A DNA stretch of 64,000 nt from Natrarchaeobius halalkaliphilus (GTDB lineage: Archaea; Halobacteriota; Halobacteria; Halobacteriales; Natrialbaceae), in the NCBI RefSeq assembly GCF_003841485.1, contig NZ_REFY01000002.1, positions 186,001-250,000 of the forward strand, read 5' to 3'. The notes below the pieces were generated by a model that worked only from the letters and a program-made list of their open reading frames with translations, did no database searches and was not told where the DNA came from. Shown piece by piece: positions 52,379 to 61,129 of this stretch. Position numbers and translations under genes: made by a program. Numbering within the stretch: position 1 is the stretch's first letter; each line of letters opens with the position of its first letter.

Positions 52379-52602
52379 GGAGTGATCGAAACGACGTTAT
52401 CGCCGCGTATAATCGTTGTGTCTTCGACCGGCGCGTCGCCGTCTCCACCTCCGTCGGCCGAAATCGTCGCTTCTTCGAGGACGAGATTCATGTGCTGATC
52501 GTAGCCTGCGAGATCACCGACGTACTCTTCGTCGCTTTTGAGTCGTACCGTGACACGGTCACCCAGCGACGCCTCGAGGACGTCTAGCGGTCGTCCACTC
52601 AT
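52375..52602 (-). CDS. lsm: Sm-like RNA-binding protein (LSm)
   Basis: 75 residues. The two Sm motifs are readable: [20 protein letters not shown] and [16 protein letters not shown] (Sm1), then [12 protein letters not shown] (Sm2). Forms heptameric rings that bind U-rich RNA. In haloarchaea lsm regularly precedes rpl37e, as here (4-base overlap), and may act in RNA turnover and small-RNA function. Confidence 0.95.
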   Translation of the reverse strand: MSGRPLDVLEASLGDRVTVRLKSDEEYVGDLAGYDQHMNLVLEEATISADGGGDGDAPVEDTTIIRGDNVVSITP

Positions 52603-52724
52603 ACGAAAGAGCGCAGGTGATGGATACTTAATCGTACCGGTCCGACGCGGAATCCGATGCGAAACGGTGCCGGCATTCTTCGGGCAACCAAACGGCTAAG
52701 TGGCTACTCGTTGACCGTCCGCGT

Positions 52725-53033
52725 ATGAGTGAAAGAAAGTTCACGTTTATCGAGTTGCATCTGGACGGCGAGACGCAGTTCGGTCCGAAAGCGATCAACG
52801 ACGCGCTCCCGTTTGGCGAGAAGACGGCGGCGGAGGAACTCGAGGCGAAGGACGACGACGCCGAGAACGGCGACGACGCGACGACGGCGGACGACGGCTC
52901 CGCGGGTACAGTGATCGGTGCCGTGATCGCGCTCGTCGTCCTCATCGGGCTCGCCGCCGCGGCGAAGAAGTTCCGCGGCGACGACGAACCCGAACTCGAG
53001 GACGAAGACCAGCCCGAAGTCATCGTCAACTGA
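52725..53033 (+). CDS. conserved haloarchaeal single-span membrane protein
   Basis: 102 residues. A conserved N-terminal segment (SERKFTFIELHLDGETQFGP, LPFGEKT) is followed by an acidic linker and one membrane helix (TVIGAVIALVVLIGLAAAAKKF), with an acidic tail at the end. It starts back to back with lsm over 120 bases. Function unknown. Confidence 0.75.
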   Translation: MSERKFTFIELHLDGETQFGPKAINDALPFGEKTAAEELEAKDDDAENGDDATTADDGSAGTVIGAVIALVVLIGLAAAAKKFRGDDEPELEDEDQPEVIVN

Positions 53034-53146
53034 TCGGCGGACCGATCGTTTTCTCGAGGTATCCACGAGCTGTCGACTCCCGGAAACTTCCGGGGCCGAT
53101 TCGAACGAGCCGAACGCTTTTGCGTTCGACAGCCGTACCCGTATTC

Positions 53147-54103
53147 GTGAACCTCTATCGTAGCGCGCGGGCCGTCGCCGGGGCCTCCGGTACCGACGCC
53201 ATCGACTGGCGATCCGCCGCCGAGGCTGCAAAGGCGGCGACCGATGCCGGATCGATCGCACTCGAACCCGGCGAGCGCGAGGCCTACGCTCGCGACGTTC
53301 GGGACGCTCGCGAGGCCGTCCGAGAGGTCTCCGGCGTCGAGTTCGACGTTCCCGACACCGTCGAGATTCAGAACCGACACCACTGGATCGACGCCAACGT
53401 CGCGACGTTCGAGCGCGTGATGGGATCACTCGATCCCCAGACGGACCCCTTCCCGGGGATCGCTCGAACGATCAACACGGGAACGATGACCGTGTTGCTC
53501 GCGTTCCTCGGACGGAACGTCCTCGGCCAGTACGATCCGCTGTTGCTCGCTGAAACCCCCGACGACGATCACGCGCTCTACTTCGTCCGACCGAACATTC
53601 TCGAGGCGGCCGATGTGCTCGAGGTCGATCCCGACCGGTTCCGTCGGTGGATCGCCTTCCACGAGGTGACCCACGCCGCGGAGTTCGGTGCAGCACCCTG
53701 GCTCTCGACGCACCTCGAAACCCGGATGGAAGACGGAATCTCGGCCCTTTCGGAGGGATCGTTCGACCGGGATACGTTCCGCGAACTCGACGCCGCGATG
53801 ACCGTCGTCGAGGGCTACGCCGAGTTGTTGATGGACCACGCCTTCGACGACGAGTACGCGGATCTGCGGCGAAAGCTCGACGCTCGACGACAGGGACGGG
53901 GGCCCCTTCAAAAGCTGTTCCGTCGACTTCTCGGGCTGGGCCTCAAACAGCGTCAGTACGAACGCGGGAAGAACTTCTTCGAGACCGTCGTCGCCGCCCA
54001 GGATCTCGAGACGGCGAGTCTGGTCTGGGCACACCCGGACAACCTCCCGACCAACGAGGAACTCGACCGGCCCGGACTCTGGATCCGCCGCGTCACACGC
54101 TGA
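53147..54103 (+). CDS. zinc-dependent metalloprotease-like protein (DUF2342 type)
   Basis: 318 residues from a GTG at 53147 (MNLYRSARAVAG when started with Met). Zinc-binding HEVTH at about 172-176 in FHEVTHAAEFGA, with more conserved regions IDANVATFERVMGSL and ALYFVRPNILEAADVL. In actinobacteria homologous proteins are called F420-biosynthesis-associated or DUF2342, but their substrate is not known. There is no signal peptide, so it should be cytoplasmic. The stop codon (54101-54103) lies 20 bases from the small membrane gene in tail-to-tail order. Confidence 0.85.
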   Translation: MNLYRSARAVAGASGTDAIDWRSAAEAAKAATDAGSIALEPGEREAYARDVRDAREAVREVSGVEFDVPDTVEIQNRHHWIDANVATFERVMGSLDPQTDPFPGIARTINTGTMTVLLAFLGRNVLGQYDPLLLAETPDDDHALYFVRPNILEAADVLEVDPDRFRRWIAFHEVTHAAEFGAAPWLSTHLETRMEDGISALSEGSFDRDTFRELDAAMTVVEGYAELLMDHAFDDEYADLRRKLDARRQGRGPLQKLFRRLLGLGLKQRQYERGKNFFETVVAAQDLETASLVWAHPDNLPTNEELDRPGLWIRRVTR

Positions 54104-54123
54104 TTTCCGAGACGACGACGGCC

Positions 54124-54438
54124 TCACCGCGTCATCCAGATCAAGTACCACAGTAACGCACCGCCAGCGATCAGCCCGACGGCTGTCGCCAGGCCGACCG
54201 TCGACGGCGAGGCCCCGCCCTGGAGCGCCATCGTCGTCCCCGAGAGACCGACCAGTACGACGAAGGCCACACCGAGACGTCTGCGTCCGGTGCGTCCGTC
54301 GTCGCCGCCGAACCTCGAGTCCGACCGGCGGGACGGGCTTCGGTCGTTCCCCTCTCGGCGTCTCCGACCACTTTCCCGATCCGGTCGACGCCGACCGCGA
54401 TCGTTCGCTTCGCTCCCGGGGCCGCGACCTCGGCTCAT
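54124..54438 (-). CDS. small membrane protein with Arg-rich N-terminus
   Basis: 104 residues from ATG 54438, which overlaps the stop of the previous gene by 4 bases. The N-terminal half is hydrophilic and rich in Arg and Gly; two hydrophobic helices follow (LGVAFVVLVGLSGTTMALQG and TVGLATAVGLIAGGALLWYL). Coupling to the nuclear-transport-factor-like gene suggests joint expression. Function unknown. The Arg-rich part could in principle reflect another frame, but the coupling supports it. Confidence 0.6.
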   Translation of the reverse strand: MSRGRGPGSEANDRGRRRPDRESGRRRREGNDRSPSRRSDSRFGGDDGRTGRRRLGVAFVVLVGLSGTTMALQGGASPSTVGLATAVGLIAGGALLWYLIWMTR

Positions 54439-54857
54439 AGCTCGTCGGACCCGGTGCTTACGTGCATCGTGACGAACGACCAGTCGGGGACGTCCCGGTC
54501 GACGTCGTTTTCCGTGTGCCGATCTCCGTCGGTTCGAACCAGCGCTCCGCTCCAGCGCGTCTCGAACTCGCGGTCGTCGCCGCTCTCCGTGTCCCTCCAG
54601 GCCATCGTGACGTCGTCGGCGAACGTGGCGAACTCGCCTCCGTCGCGGACCACGAGACGATGGCTCTCGAGCCGCCAGTCCGTCGTCGTCGCGGTCTGTT
54701 CGCGAAGGGCGTCCGCGACCGACTCGTAGCCGAACAGCGCCTCGCTGATTCCGAACTTCACCGTCGAGTCGCCCTCGAGGAAGTACGGCTCGAGCGGATC
54801 GCCGCGACGGAGGGCGTCGTAATAGTCGGAGACGATGTCCACAGCGCTCGTGCTCAT
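54435..54857 (-). CDS. NTF2/SnoaL-like domain protein
   Basis: 140 residues from ATG 54857 (MSTSAVDIVSDYYDALRRGD). The cone-shaped NTF2-like fold is suggested by the N-terminal helix followed by strands TVKFGISEALFGYESVADAL, WRLESHRLVVRDGGEFATFA and WSFVTMHVSTGSD. Some relatives are isomerases or bind small ligands. The product ends directly at the start of the membrane gene (ATGA). Confidence 0.75.
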   Translation of the reverse strand: MSTSAVDIVSDYYDALRRGDPLEPYFLEGDSTVKFGISEALFGYESVADALREQTATTTDWRLESHRLVVRDGGEFATFADDVTMAWRDTESGDDREFETRWSGALVRTDGDRHTENDVDRDVPDWSFVTMHVSTGSDEL

Positions 54858-54948
54858 AGCGACCACGACGGAAGCCGTCCGCAAAGATCCTCCGGACGCA
54901 AGCGCAGGTCCGTCGACGGTGGAAATCCGAACCCGTTTCGAGAGGCAC

Positions 54949-55500
54949 TCACATGAATCCGCGGTCGACTTCGTCCGTCTCGAGGAGGTCGTCAAGCTCC
55001 GCGTTCAACAGTTGTTCCGCCTCATCGAACTCACCGGAGAGGTCCCCGAGTTCGTCGGGCCGGTCGTACTGGTCGTAGGCCATCGGCCCGAACGCCGGGC
55101 TCTCGAGGGCCTCCATCACGTCGTCGAAGAAATCCTGCGGTCGCGTCGGGGCATCGGCGTGCGTCTCGACGACGGTTTCGAGGCGTTTCGCGACGGATTC
55201 GGCGTGATCCTCGTCGTCCGGCGGGGACTGGACTGCAAACCGACCCCCGTCGTTTCGATCCGGGAGATACGAACCGATCTCGTCGTCTACGCTTCGAGCG
55301 ACCTGCGTGCCGACGCCGCGGACCTCGAACGGGTTTTTCGCGTACGTTTTCAGGAAGAAGACGCCGGCTCGCGGATGTGCGAGATACATGTCTTCACCGA
55401 CGCCGCCGGCGCGGTCGCCGGCGACTGCACGCCAGTCCTCCGGATCGACGTTCCGATCGGCGACGTCCTCGAGTACGTCCTTCCAGTCGCGAATCCGCAT
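54949..55500 (-). CDS. conserved haloarchaeal hypothetical protein
   Basis: 183 residues, soluble and acidic. N-terminal half with MRIRDWKDVLEDVADRNVDP and HPRAGVFFLKTYAKNPFEVR (possibly a compact domain); C-terminal half mainly charged helices (ELLNAELDDLLETDEVDRGF-like segment). No family known to me. Upstream is a 215-base region with the start of the next gene on the other strand. Confidence 0.65.
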   Translation of the reverse strand: MRIRDWKDVLEDVADRNVDPEDWRAVAGDRAGGVGEDMYLAHPRAGVFFLKTYAKNPFEVRGVGTQVARSVDDEIGSYLPDRNDGGRFAVQSPPDDEDHAESVAKRLETVVETHADAPTRPQDFFDDVMEALESPAFGPMAYDQYDRPDELGDLSGEFDEAEQLLNAELDDLLETDEVDRGFM

Positions 55501-55716
55501 AGGCGGTGGTTGTGAGTCGGATAGAAAGAACGTGTCGGTTGGGGCAGTTCAACGAGCGACGGCGCTGGCGCTTGATATCCACAAAGTAAGCAGTGATGGA
55601 CGTGAACACTCGCTCGTGTGGCAGACTCGAGTGGACGAAGTCGAACCGAGTTGATTGGACCGAACCAAAAGGGCTACGACGGCTCCGCCGACAGGGTGTG
55701 TACCGACCGATTACCA

Positions 55717-55962
55717 ATGTCCGTCCGACAGTCGTTCTCGTTCGTCGAACTGTTTCTCACCGCGCCGGCGAAAAGTGCGCTGCTGGGCTTCGGGCCGATC
55801 GCGCTTGCGCTCGGACAGCTACTCAACAGCTATCTCAACGGCGTTTCACCTGCCGTCGCGATCTGTTTCGCCGCGGTTATGATCGGATTTGCGGTGATCG
55901 CAACCGGCCATCACGCCGCCGAAGTTCGGCTTCAGTCGCTCGAAGCCGACCTCGAGTCGTAA
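55717..55962 (+). CDS. small two-span membrane protein
   Basis: 81 residues from the ATG at 55717 (MSVRQSFSFVELFLTAPAKS). Two hydrophobic stretches (ALLGFGPIALALGQLLNSYL and VAICFAAVMIGFAVIATGHH) are followed by a charged helix. The upstream in-frame extension to 55618 is hydrophilic and unlikely to be translated. Function unknown. It is 22 bases from the end of the convergent SPW-repeat gene. Confidence 0.6.
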   Translation: MSVRQSFSFVELFLTAPAKSALLGFGPIALALGQLLNSYLNGVSPAVAICFAAVMIGFAVIATGHHAAEVRLQSLEADLES

Positions 55963-55984
55963 CCGCGTTCCCGAGGATGGTGAT

Positions 55985-56536
55985 TTATCGCCCGGATTTG
56001 GTTCCGCTCGCGATCGCCTGCGCTTCCCGCGCTTCGTAGGTGTTGTACCCCGAGAGACCCGCGATGAGCAATCCGGAGACGAGCGTACTCCAGAACAGAC
56101 TCTCGAGCATGCCGAACAGCGCGGACGAGACGATCAACCAGATGCCGAGAACGGCGACCAGCGTCGTAATTCCGATGCTGGTCGGGACGTCGCTCCGTAT
56201 TCGATAGGTATTGTAGCCGGCTGCGACGAAGACGACCCCGCCGACGAGGACGTTGTTCCAGAGCGACGACTCACCGGCGTCGAACACCAGAACGGAGAGA
56301 GCGACCCACGCACCGATCGCGGCGACGACCGCGCTGACGATCGCCGTGTTTCGTCTCCGCTCTTCGTTTGCGACTCGAGTAGACTCCGCCCGCGGATCGC
56401 GACCGTCGGAGGATCGATCACCGTAACCGGTCCCGGAATCGACGGTTCCCGCCGAATCCGCCGTCTCCTCGCCGGTTTCGGTTCCCACGTCGCGTTCGGG
56501 CTCCGTCGGGTGGTCGTCGCTGTTCGGGTCGGTCAT
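55985..56536 (-). CDS. SPW-repeat membrane protein
   Basis: 183 residues. The N-terminal 60 residues are hydrophilic and very acidic. Two SPW-type units follow, each a pair of hydrophobic helices with SLWNNVLVGGVVFVAAGYNTYR and SLFWSTLVSGLLIAGLSGYN; the repeat name comes from such S-x-W motifs. Members are small membrane proteins of unclear function. It has its own upstream region. Confidence 0.8.
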   Translation of the reverse strand: MTDPNSDDHPTEPERDVGTETGEETADSAGTVDSGTGYGDRSSDGRDPRAESTRVANEERRRNTAIVSAVVAAIGAWVALSVLVFDAGESSLWNNVLVGGVVFVAAGYNTYRIRSDVPTSIGITTLVAVLGIWLIVSSALFGMLESLFWSTLVSGLLIAGLSGYNTYEAREAQAIASGTKSGR

Positions 56537-56712
56537 ACGCTCGCGCCGATGCCTCGTGATCCCTAAAGCGACCCCGACCGTTTCAGCGCAGGTGAGCCCG
56601 TGCTGGCCGGTAACAACCGATTAACTGGTCTCGGCGCCGAGCGAACGAGGACCGTCGAGCGGCGCGTCGGGACCGGTAGCGTTTTTGATCGTTGGGCTCG
56701 TGATGAACAGCC

Positions 56713-59523
56713 GTGTACGTACGCGGAACCGTGGCGGGGGAAGTCGAGAGACGGTCAGTGTCGACGAAGTACGGCGAGAGCGATCTCGCGGAAGTGCCGC
56801 TTCGACTCGACAGCGACCACGATGCAGCCGATCGAGAAGCGTCGGAGTCCGCGGACGGTGGGGCCGCAGTACTCGAGGAGAACCACGAACCCACGACCGT
56901 CACCCTCTGGAACAAGTGGACGGAGTCAGCCGAGTTGCTCGAGCCGGGAATGGAGGTGCTCGTCACGGACGCCAAAACGGAGGAGTGTCAGGGGAAAACG
57001 AAGTTCGCGACGACCGGCGAGTCCTACGTCGTCGTCGAGCCGAGCTTTCTGGTGAACGTGACCGCGATCCGAAACTGGGTGGATTGTCCCCGGCTGTACT
57101 ACCTCAACAAGCTTTCGGGCGTTCCGCTGAACTATCCCGTCGTTAAAGGAACGATCGTTCACGAGGTCTTCGGAGACCTCCTTCGGGGCCGAGCGCTCGA
57201 GGAGGCCATCGACGCCCGCGTGGACGAGCGAGGGCTCGAGCTGGGGTTGCTCGGCGAGAGCGCGGACGCCGTCTCCGAGGAGGTTCGAGAGAACGCCGCC
57301 GCCATCGAGGGCTGGCTCGAGCAGGGTCGGCTCACGGAAGAAGACAGCTGGCGCTCGGAACAACTGCTCATCAGCGAGACGTTCGGCATTCGCGGGCGGG
57401 CCGACGCCGTCCGCCGTGGCGCGCCGGTCGAACTCAAGACGGGCAAGAACCTGAAGAAAGAGCCGCGGTTCAAGGACAAGGTCCAGGCCGCCTGCTATGC
57501 CCTCATGCTCGAAGAACACGGCGGCGACGTCGACGTCGGAACCTTGCTCTACACGAAGAACTCGGCGCTCGATCGCAACGAAGAGACCGGCGACCTGACG
57601 CCGGCAAAGGAGTTCTCGATGGGGGACGGCCTCCTGAAGTTCGTCGTTCGACTGCGAAACGAAATCGCGGCGACGGAGGTCCAGGGGACCGTTCCCACCG
57701 GCTACGAGGGGAACGCAAAGTGTGAGTACTGCTTCGAACAGGACACCTGTATGGTCGTCTCCGGCCGACTCGATCAGGAGTCGAAAGCAGGCCAGATCGG
57801 ACGGCCGTTGCCAGCGGACGAACGCGAGTACTTCGAGGAGGTCTCCCGGGCGATCGAGGCCGAACGGCGGGCGGTCCACCACGAATACGCCAAGCTCTGG
57901 GAGCAACGCCCACAGGAACGAGCCGACGACGACCGGGCGTTGATCGACCTCGAGTTCGGCGAGAAGCGCCCGCTCGAGGGCGGACGCTGGGAACTGCGAG
58001 CGGAGCAGCCCGCGGGGACGACCTCGAAGCTCCGGGAGGGGGATCTCGTGCTCGCAAGCGACGGACATCCCGTCCGCGGAAACGCCGAACTCGCTCGAAT
58101 CGAGCGACTCGACGACGAAGTCGTGCTGACGGCGGACGAGCCCGTCGAGGTGACCCGGCTGGACGTCTATCCCTCCGAGCTGACGACCGACCGGCTGCTC
58201 GCGGCGCTTCACGACTTCCTCCTGAAGGGCGACGACCGTCGAAAGGACGTTCTGTTCGGACGAGCCGATCCGACGTTCGACGAACCCGAGGAGACGTTCA
58301 TCGACAACAACCCCGCACAGAACGAGGCCGTCCGGATGGCGGTCGGTGCGGAGGACTTCGCGCTGGTCCACGGACCGCCGGGAACCGGAAAGACCTACAC
58401 GATCGCTCGCGCGATTCGCGCGATGGTCGAACGGGGCGAGCGAGTCCTGCTCTCTGCGTTTACGAACCGGGCCGTCGACAACGCACTCGAAGCGCTGCTC
58501 GAGCAGCTAGACGGAGTCGTCGACGACGATCGAGTGGTTCGCGTCGGCTCGGAAAGCGGCGTCCGAACGGATATGCAACCGTATCGTCTCGAGCGGGCGG
58601 GCGATCCGGCCGAGCGGGTGGCCGAACTCGAGGACGCACAGGTGGTCGCGGCGACGACGGCGACGTGCGGATCGCGAGTCATGAAAGCCCAGTCGTTCGA
58701 CAGCGCGCTGGTCGACGAGGCCGCACAGCTCACGGAGCCGGGAACCTTCGCGGCGATAACCCTGGCGGATCGGTTCGTACTCGTTGGCGACCACGAACAG
58801 TTGCCCCCGGTCGTTCGATCCGGCGACGAAAGCCACCGTCCTGAACTGACCGACGGAGACGACGAACCGCTGGGACACGACCTCACCGAGTCGCTGTTCG
58901 AACGGCTGGTCGCCCTCCACCCCGACTCGGGCGTCATGCTCGACCAGCAATACCGGATGAACCAGCGCATTCAGGCGTTCGCCTCTCGGGAGTTCTACGA
59001 CGGCCAGTTACGGCCCGCGACGCCGGCCGTTGCCGGACGCACGCTCGACGATCTCGAGGGGGCCTCCCGCGAAGCGCTTCCCGAATCGCTTCGGGACCCG
59101 GTCGCGTTCGTCGACGTCGAGGGCGACGACGATCGATACACCGACAGCGCCGAGGCGGCGCGGATCGCAGAACTCGTCGAAACCTACGAAGCGGCCGGTC
59201 TCGAGCGTTCGTCGATCGGCGTCATCGCACCGTTCCGGGCACAGGTCTCCGAAATTTCGAATCACGTCCCCGGCGACGTGACCGTCGATACCGTCGACCG
59301 CTTCCAGGGCTCGAGCCAGGAGGTCATCATCGTCTCCTTTACCGCGACGGGATCGCTCGAGGGGCCGATATTCGAGGACTACCGTCGGATCAACGTCGCA
59401 CTCACGCGTCCGAAACGCGCACTCGTCCTCGTCGGAGACGCACGGGCGCTCGAGACCGACCCGGTCTACGGGCGGATGCTCGAGTGGGCGAGTCAGGTGA
59501 GTGTTCGAGGCGGCCGGGACTGA
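56713..59523 (+). CDS. Dna2-like nuclease-helicase (Cas4-type nuclease fused to SF1 helicase)
   Basis: 936 residues with GTG start. Residues 1-100 resemble an OB fold (VRGTVAGEVERRSVSTKYG, TVTLWNKWTESAEL). A Cas4/RecB-type PD-(D/E)XK nuclease comes next with FVVE-type strand, HEVFGDLLRG and VELKTGKNLKK (catalytic Glu-x-Lys, near 240) and an Fe-S set: Cys125 (DCPRLYYL), Cys337, Cys340 and Cys346. The SF1 helicase has Walker A GPPGTGKT (554-561), VDEAAQL and PFRAQVSEIS, VDRFQGSSQ. This is the layout of Dna2, which trims flaps and processes DNA ends. Function here in repair or replication is an inference. Confidence 0.85.
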   Translation: MYVRGTVAGEVERRSVSTKYGESDLAEVPLRLDSDHDAADREASESADGGAAVLEENHEPTTVTLWNKWTESAELLEPGMEVLVTDAKTEECQGKTKFATTGESYVVVEPSFLVNVTAIRNWVDCPRLYYLNKLSGVPLNYPVVKGTIVHEVFGDLLRGRALEEAIDARVDERGLELGLLGESADAVSEEVRENAAAIEGWLEQGRLTEEDSWRSEQLLISETFGIRGRADAVRRGAPVELKTGKNLKKEPRFKDKVQAACYALMLEEHGGDVDVGTLLYTKNSALDRNEETGDLTPAKEFSMGDGLLKFVVRLRNEIAATEVQGTVPTGYEGNAKCEYCFEQDTCMVVSGRLDQESKAGQIGRPLPADEREYFEEVSRAIEAERRAVHHEYAKLWEQRPQERADDDRALIDLEFGEKRPLEGGRWELRAEQPAGTTSKLREGDLVLASDGHPVRGNAELARIERLDDEVVLTADEPVEVTRLDVYPSELTTDRLLAALHDFLLKGDDRRKDVLFGRADPTFDEPEETFIDNNPAQNEAVRMAVGAEDFALVHGPPGTGKTYTIARAIRAMVERGERVLLSAFTNRAVDNALEALLEQLDGVVDDDRVVRVGSESGVRTDMQPYRLERAGDPAERVAELEDAQVVAATTATCGSRVMKAQSFDSALVDEAAQLTEPGTFAAITLADRFVLVGDHEQLPPVVRSGDESHRPELTDGDDEPLGHDLTESLFERLVALHPDSGVMLDQQYRMNQRIQAFASREFYDGQLRPATPAVAGRTLDDLEGASREALPESLRDPVAFVDVEGDDDRYTDSAEAARIAELVETYEAAGLERSSIGVIAPFRAQVSEISNHVPGDVTVDTVDRFQGSSQEVIIVSFTATGSLEGPIFEDYRRINVALTRPKRALVLVGDARALETDPVYGRMLEWASQVSVRGGRD

Positions 59524-59690
59524 CGGCCTCGAGACGAGCCCTGACCGAAGCTGGCGCGTATAGCAGCTTCCCGTCACACCAGTGACCTGCTCTCCGCGAC
59601 CTGCTCCGTGAAAGCGATAAGACCGGCTGGCGGTGGACCGAATGAAGGAACGTTTACCTCGACCGGCCCCCGACAGCGGAATGAAACGAC

Positions 59691-60494
59691 ATGCGACTCG
59701 AAGCCGAGAGTGCGACCGTCAGGGAGTGGGTCAGCGCCGAGTACGCCGACATCGTCCTCGCCGTGATCTTCTGGCTCGCCGGTTCCAATCGTCGGCAGAG
59801 CGCGCTCGTGATCAGCTACGCGCTCGGCGGAATGGCGTTTCTCCTGACGGTCAAAACCGTACTGGCTGTTCCGCGACCACCGGAATCGGCGCTGCTCGTC
59901 CCGCTCGAGGTGAGCGGCTACGGCTTTCCGAGCGGGCACGCGTTCGCCGCAGTCGTGGTCTACGGTGGTCTCTGCACTGCGTTCGATCGCGTTCGCCATC
60001 CCCCGAGTCTCGTCGCTGTCGCTGCGATCGTCGCACTCGTTTCGCTCTCGCGAGTGATACTCGGCGTCCACTACCTTGGTGACGTGATCGCGGGCGCGTT
60101 GCTCGGCGTCGTCGTCCTCTTCGCGATGGATCGGCTCACCGCCGGCGATCCGCGTACTGGGTTCGTGATCGCGACTGTGCTCGCCGTTCCCGCCGCGTTC
60201 GTCACCGGCGGATCCGAGTCTGCGCTGATCGGCCTCGGAAGCAGCCTCGGCGGACTGGTCGCCGTCCGATGGCTCTCCGCGCTTCCCGCGCTCCGGTCTG
60301 CTCTCGAAGGAGTCGTTCTCGTCGCCGTGGGCCTCTGTGGACTTTTCGTGATTCGGACTGTCGCAGCCGCGGCCCCGACTGACTCGCTTTTCGTCGTGAT
60401 GTACGCACTGCTCGTTTGCTGGGTCGTTCTCGTTCCCGCCGGGGTAGGCCGCCTACCGATCGCGGCGCTCGAGACCTCGAGTCCGGCGTCGTAA
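59691..60494 (+). CDS. PAP2-family membrane phosphatase
   Basis: 267 residues with about seven hydrophobic helices. PAP2 motifs: KTVLAVPRPPES (K-x6-RP), GFPSGHAFA (PSGH) and SRVILGVHYLGDV (SR-x5-H-x3-D). The family removes phosphate from lipid phosphates such as phosphatidic acid or polyprenyl pyrophosphate, with the active site facing outward; which lipid is used here is unknown. It lies 168 bases after the Dna2-like gene, convergent with the next gene. Confidence 0.9.
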   Translation: MRLEAESATVREWVSAEYADIVLAVIFWLAGSNRRQSALVISYALGGMAFLLTVKTVLAVPRPPESALLVPLEVSGYGFPSGHAFAAVVVYGGLCTAFDRVRHPPSLVAVAAIVALVSLSRVILGVHYLGDVIAGALLGVVVLFAMDRLTAGDPRTGFVIATVLAVPAAFVTGGSESALIGLGSSLGGLVAVRWLSALPALRSALEGVVLVAVGLCGLFVIRTVAAAAPTDSLFVVMYALLVCWVVLVPAGVGRLPIAALETSSPAS

Positions 60495-60524
60495 CCCACG
60501 TACCGACATCACCGGAGGACGCGA

Positions 60525-60929
60525 TTATCCGGCCAGCGAATCACACTCGGTCTCGAGATAGCCGACACACCACTCGACGTCGGCCATGCTCGCACAGTCG
60601 CCGTCGCGTTCGATCGAGATGAGGACGCCCGATTTGCGGGCGGGTGAGTCCGGACACGAAACGATCCAGGCCTCGTCGAACACCCTGACAACGGCGCTGA
60701 GTTGTCCCGCGTCGAAGGCGTGTTCCTGTCGCCGGTTGCTCAACTGATCGACGATCGTCTGGTCGACGATCGCCTGGGTCTCGTCTGGGGCGTACTGCGT
60801 TCGAACGTCGTCTCGCATCACCGAACCGGAGTCCATCGGTTCGTATCGAATAACGGCTCGTAAGTCTCCCCCAACCCGCTCGTACACGGCGTCCCAGATC
60901 GTCCGGGCCTGGGATCGAATATCAGACAT
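60525..60929 (-). CDS. conserved haloarchaeal hypothetical protein
   Basis: 134 residues, soluble. SDIRSQARTIWDAVYERVGG and YAPDETQAIVDQTIVDQLSN suggest helices followed by a beta region with RVFDEAWIVSCPDSPARKSG and a final helix (VEWCVGYLETECDSLAG). No membrane segment. A TATA-like ATATCT lies about 35 bases before the ATG. The likely function is unknown. Confidence 0.6.
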   Translation of the reverse strand: MSDIRSQARTIWDAVYERVGGDLRAVIRYEPMDSGSVMRDDVRTQYAPDETQAIVDQTIVDQLSNRRQEHAFDAGQLSAVVRVFDEAWIVSCPDSPARKSGVLISIERDGDCASMADVEWCVGYLETECDSLAG

Positions 60930-61129
60930 ACGTACTCCTGACTGACCTATTGCCTGCTAATAGATATAGCCTTTGGTAGTACCGCTAGCGGGCAGGACCG
61001 TCTTTATACCGAGCGCGGCGTCCAATCGTCGTTTGGACAGGTTTCGAAGAGATCGGTGTCGCGTCTCCGGGCTTGGATACCGGGTCCGTTGGAAATCCGG
61101 ACGTGATCGCCCGTCGGCCCACCAACCAA

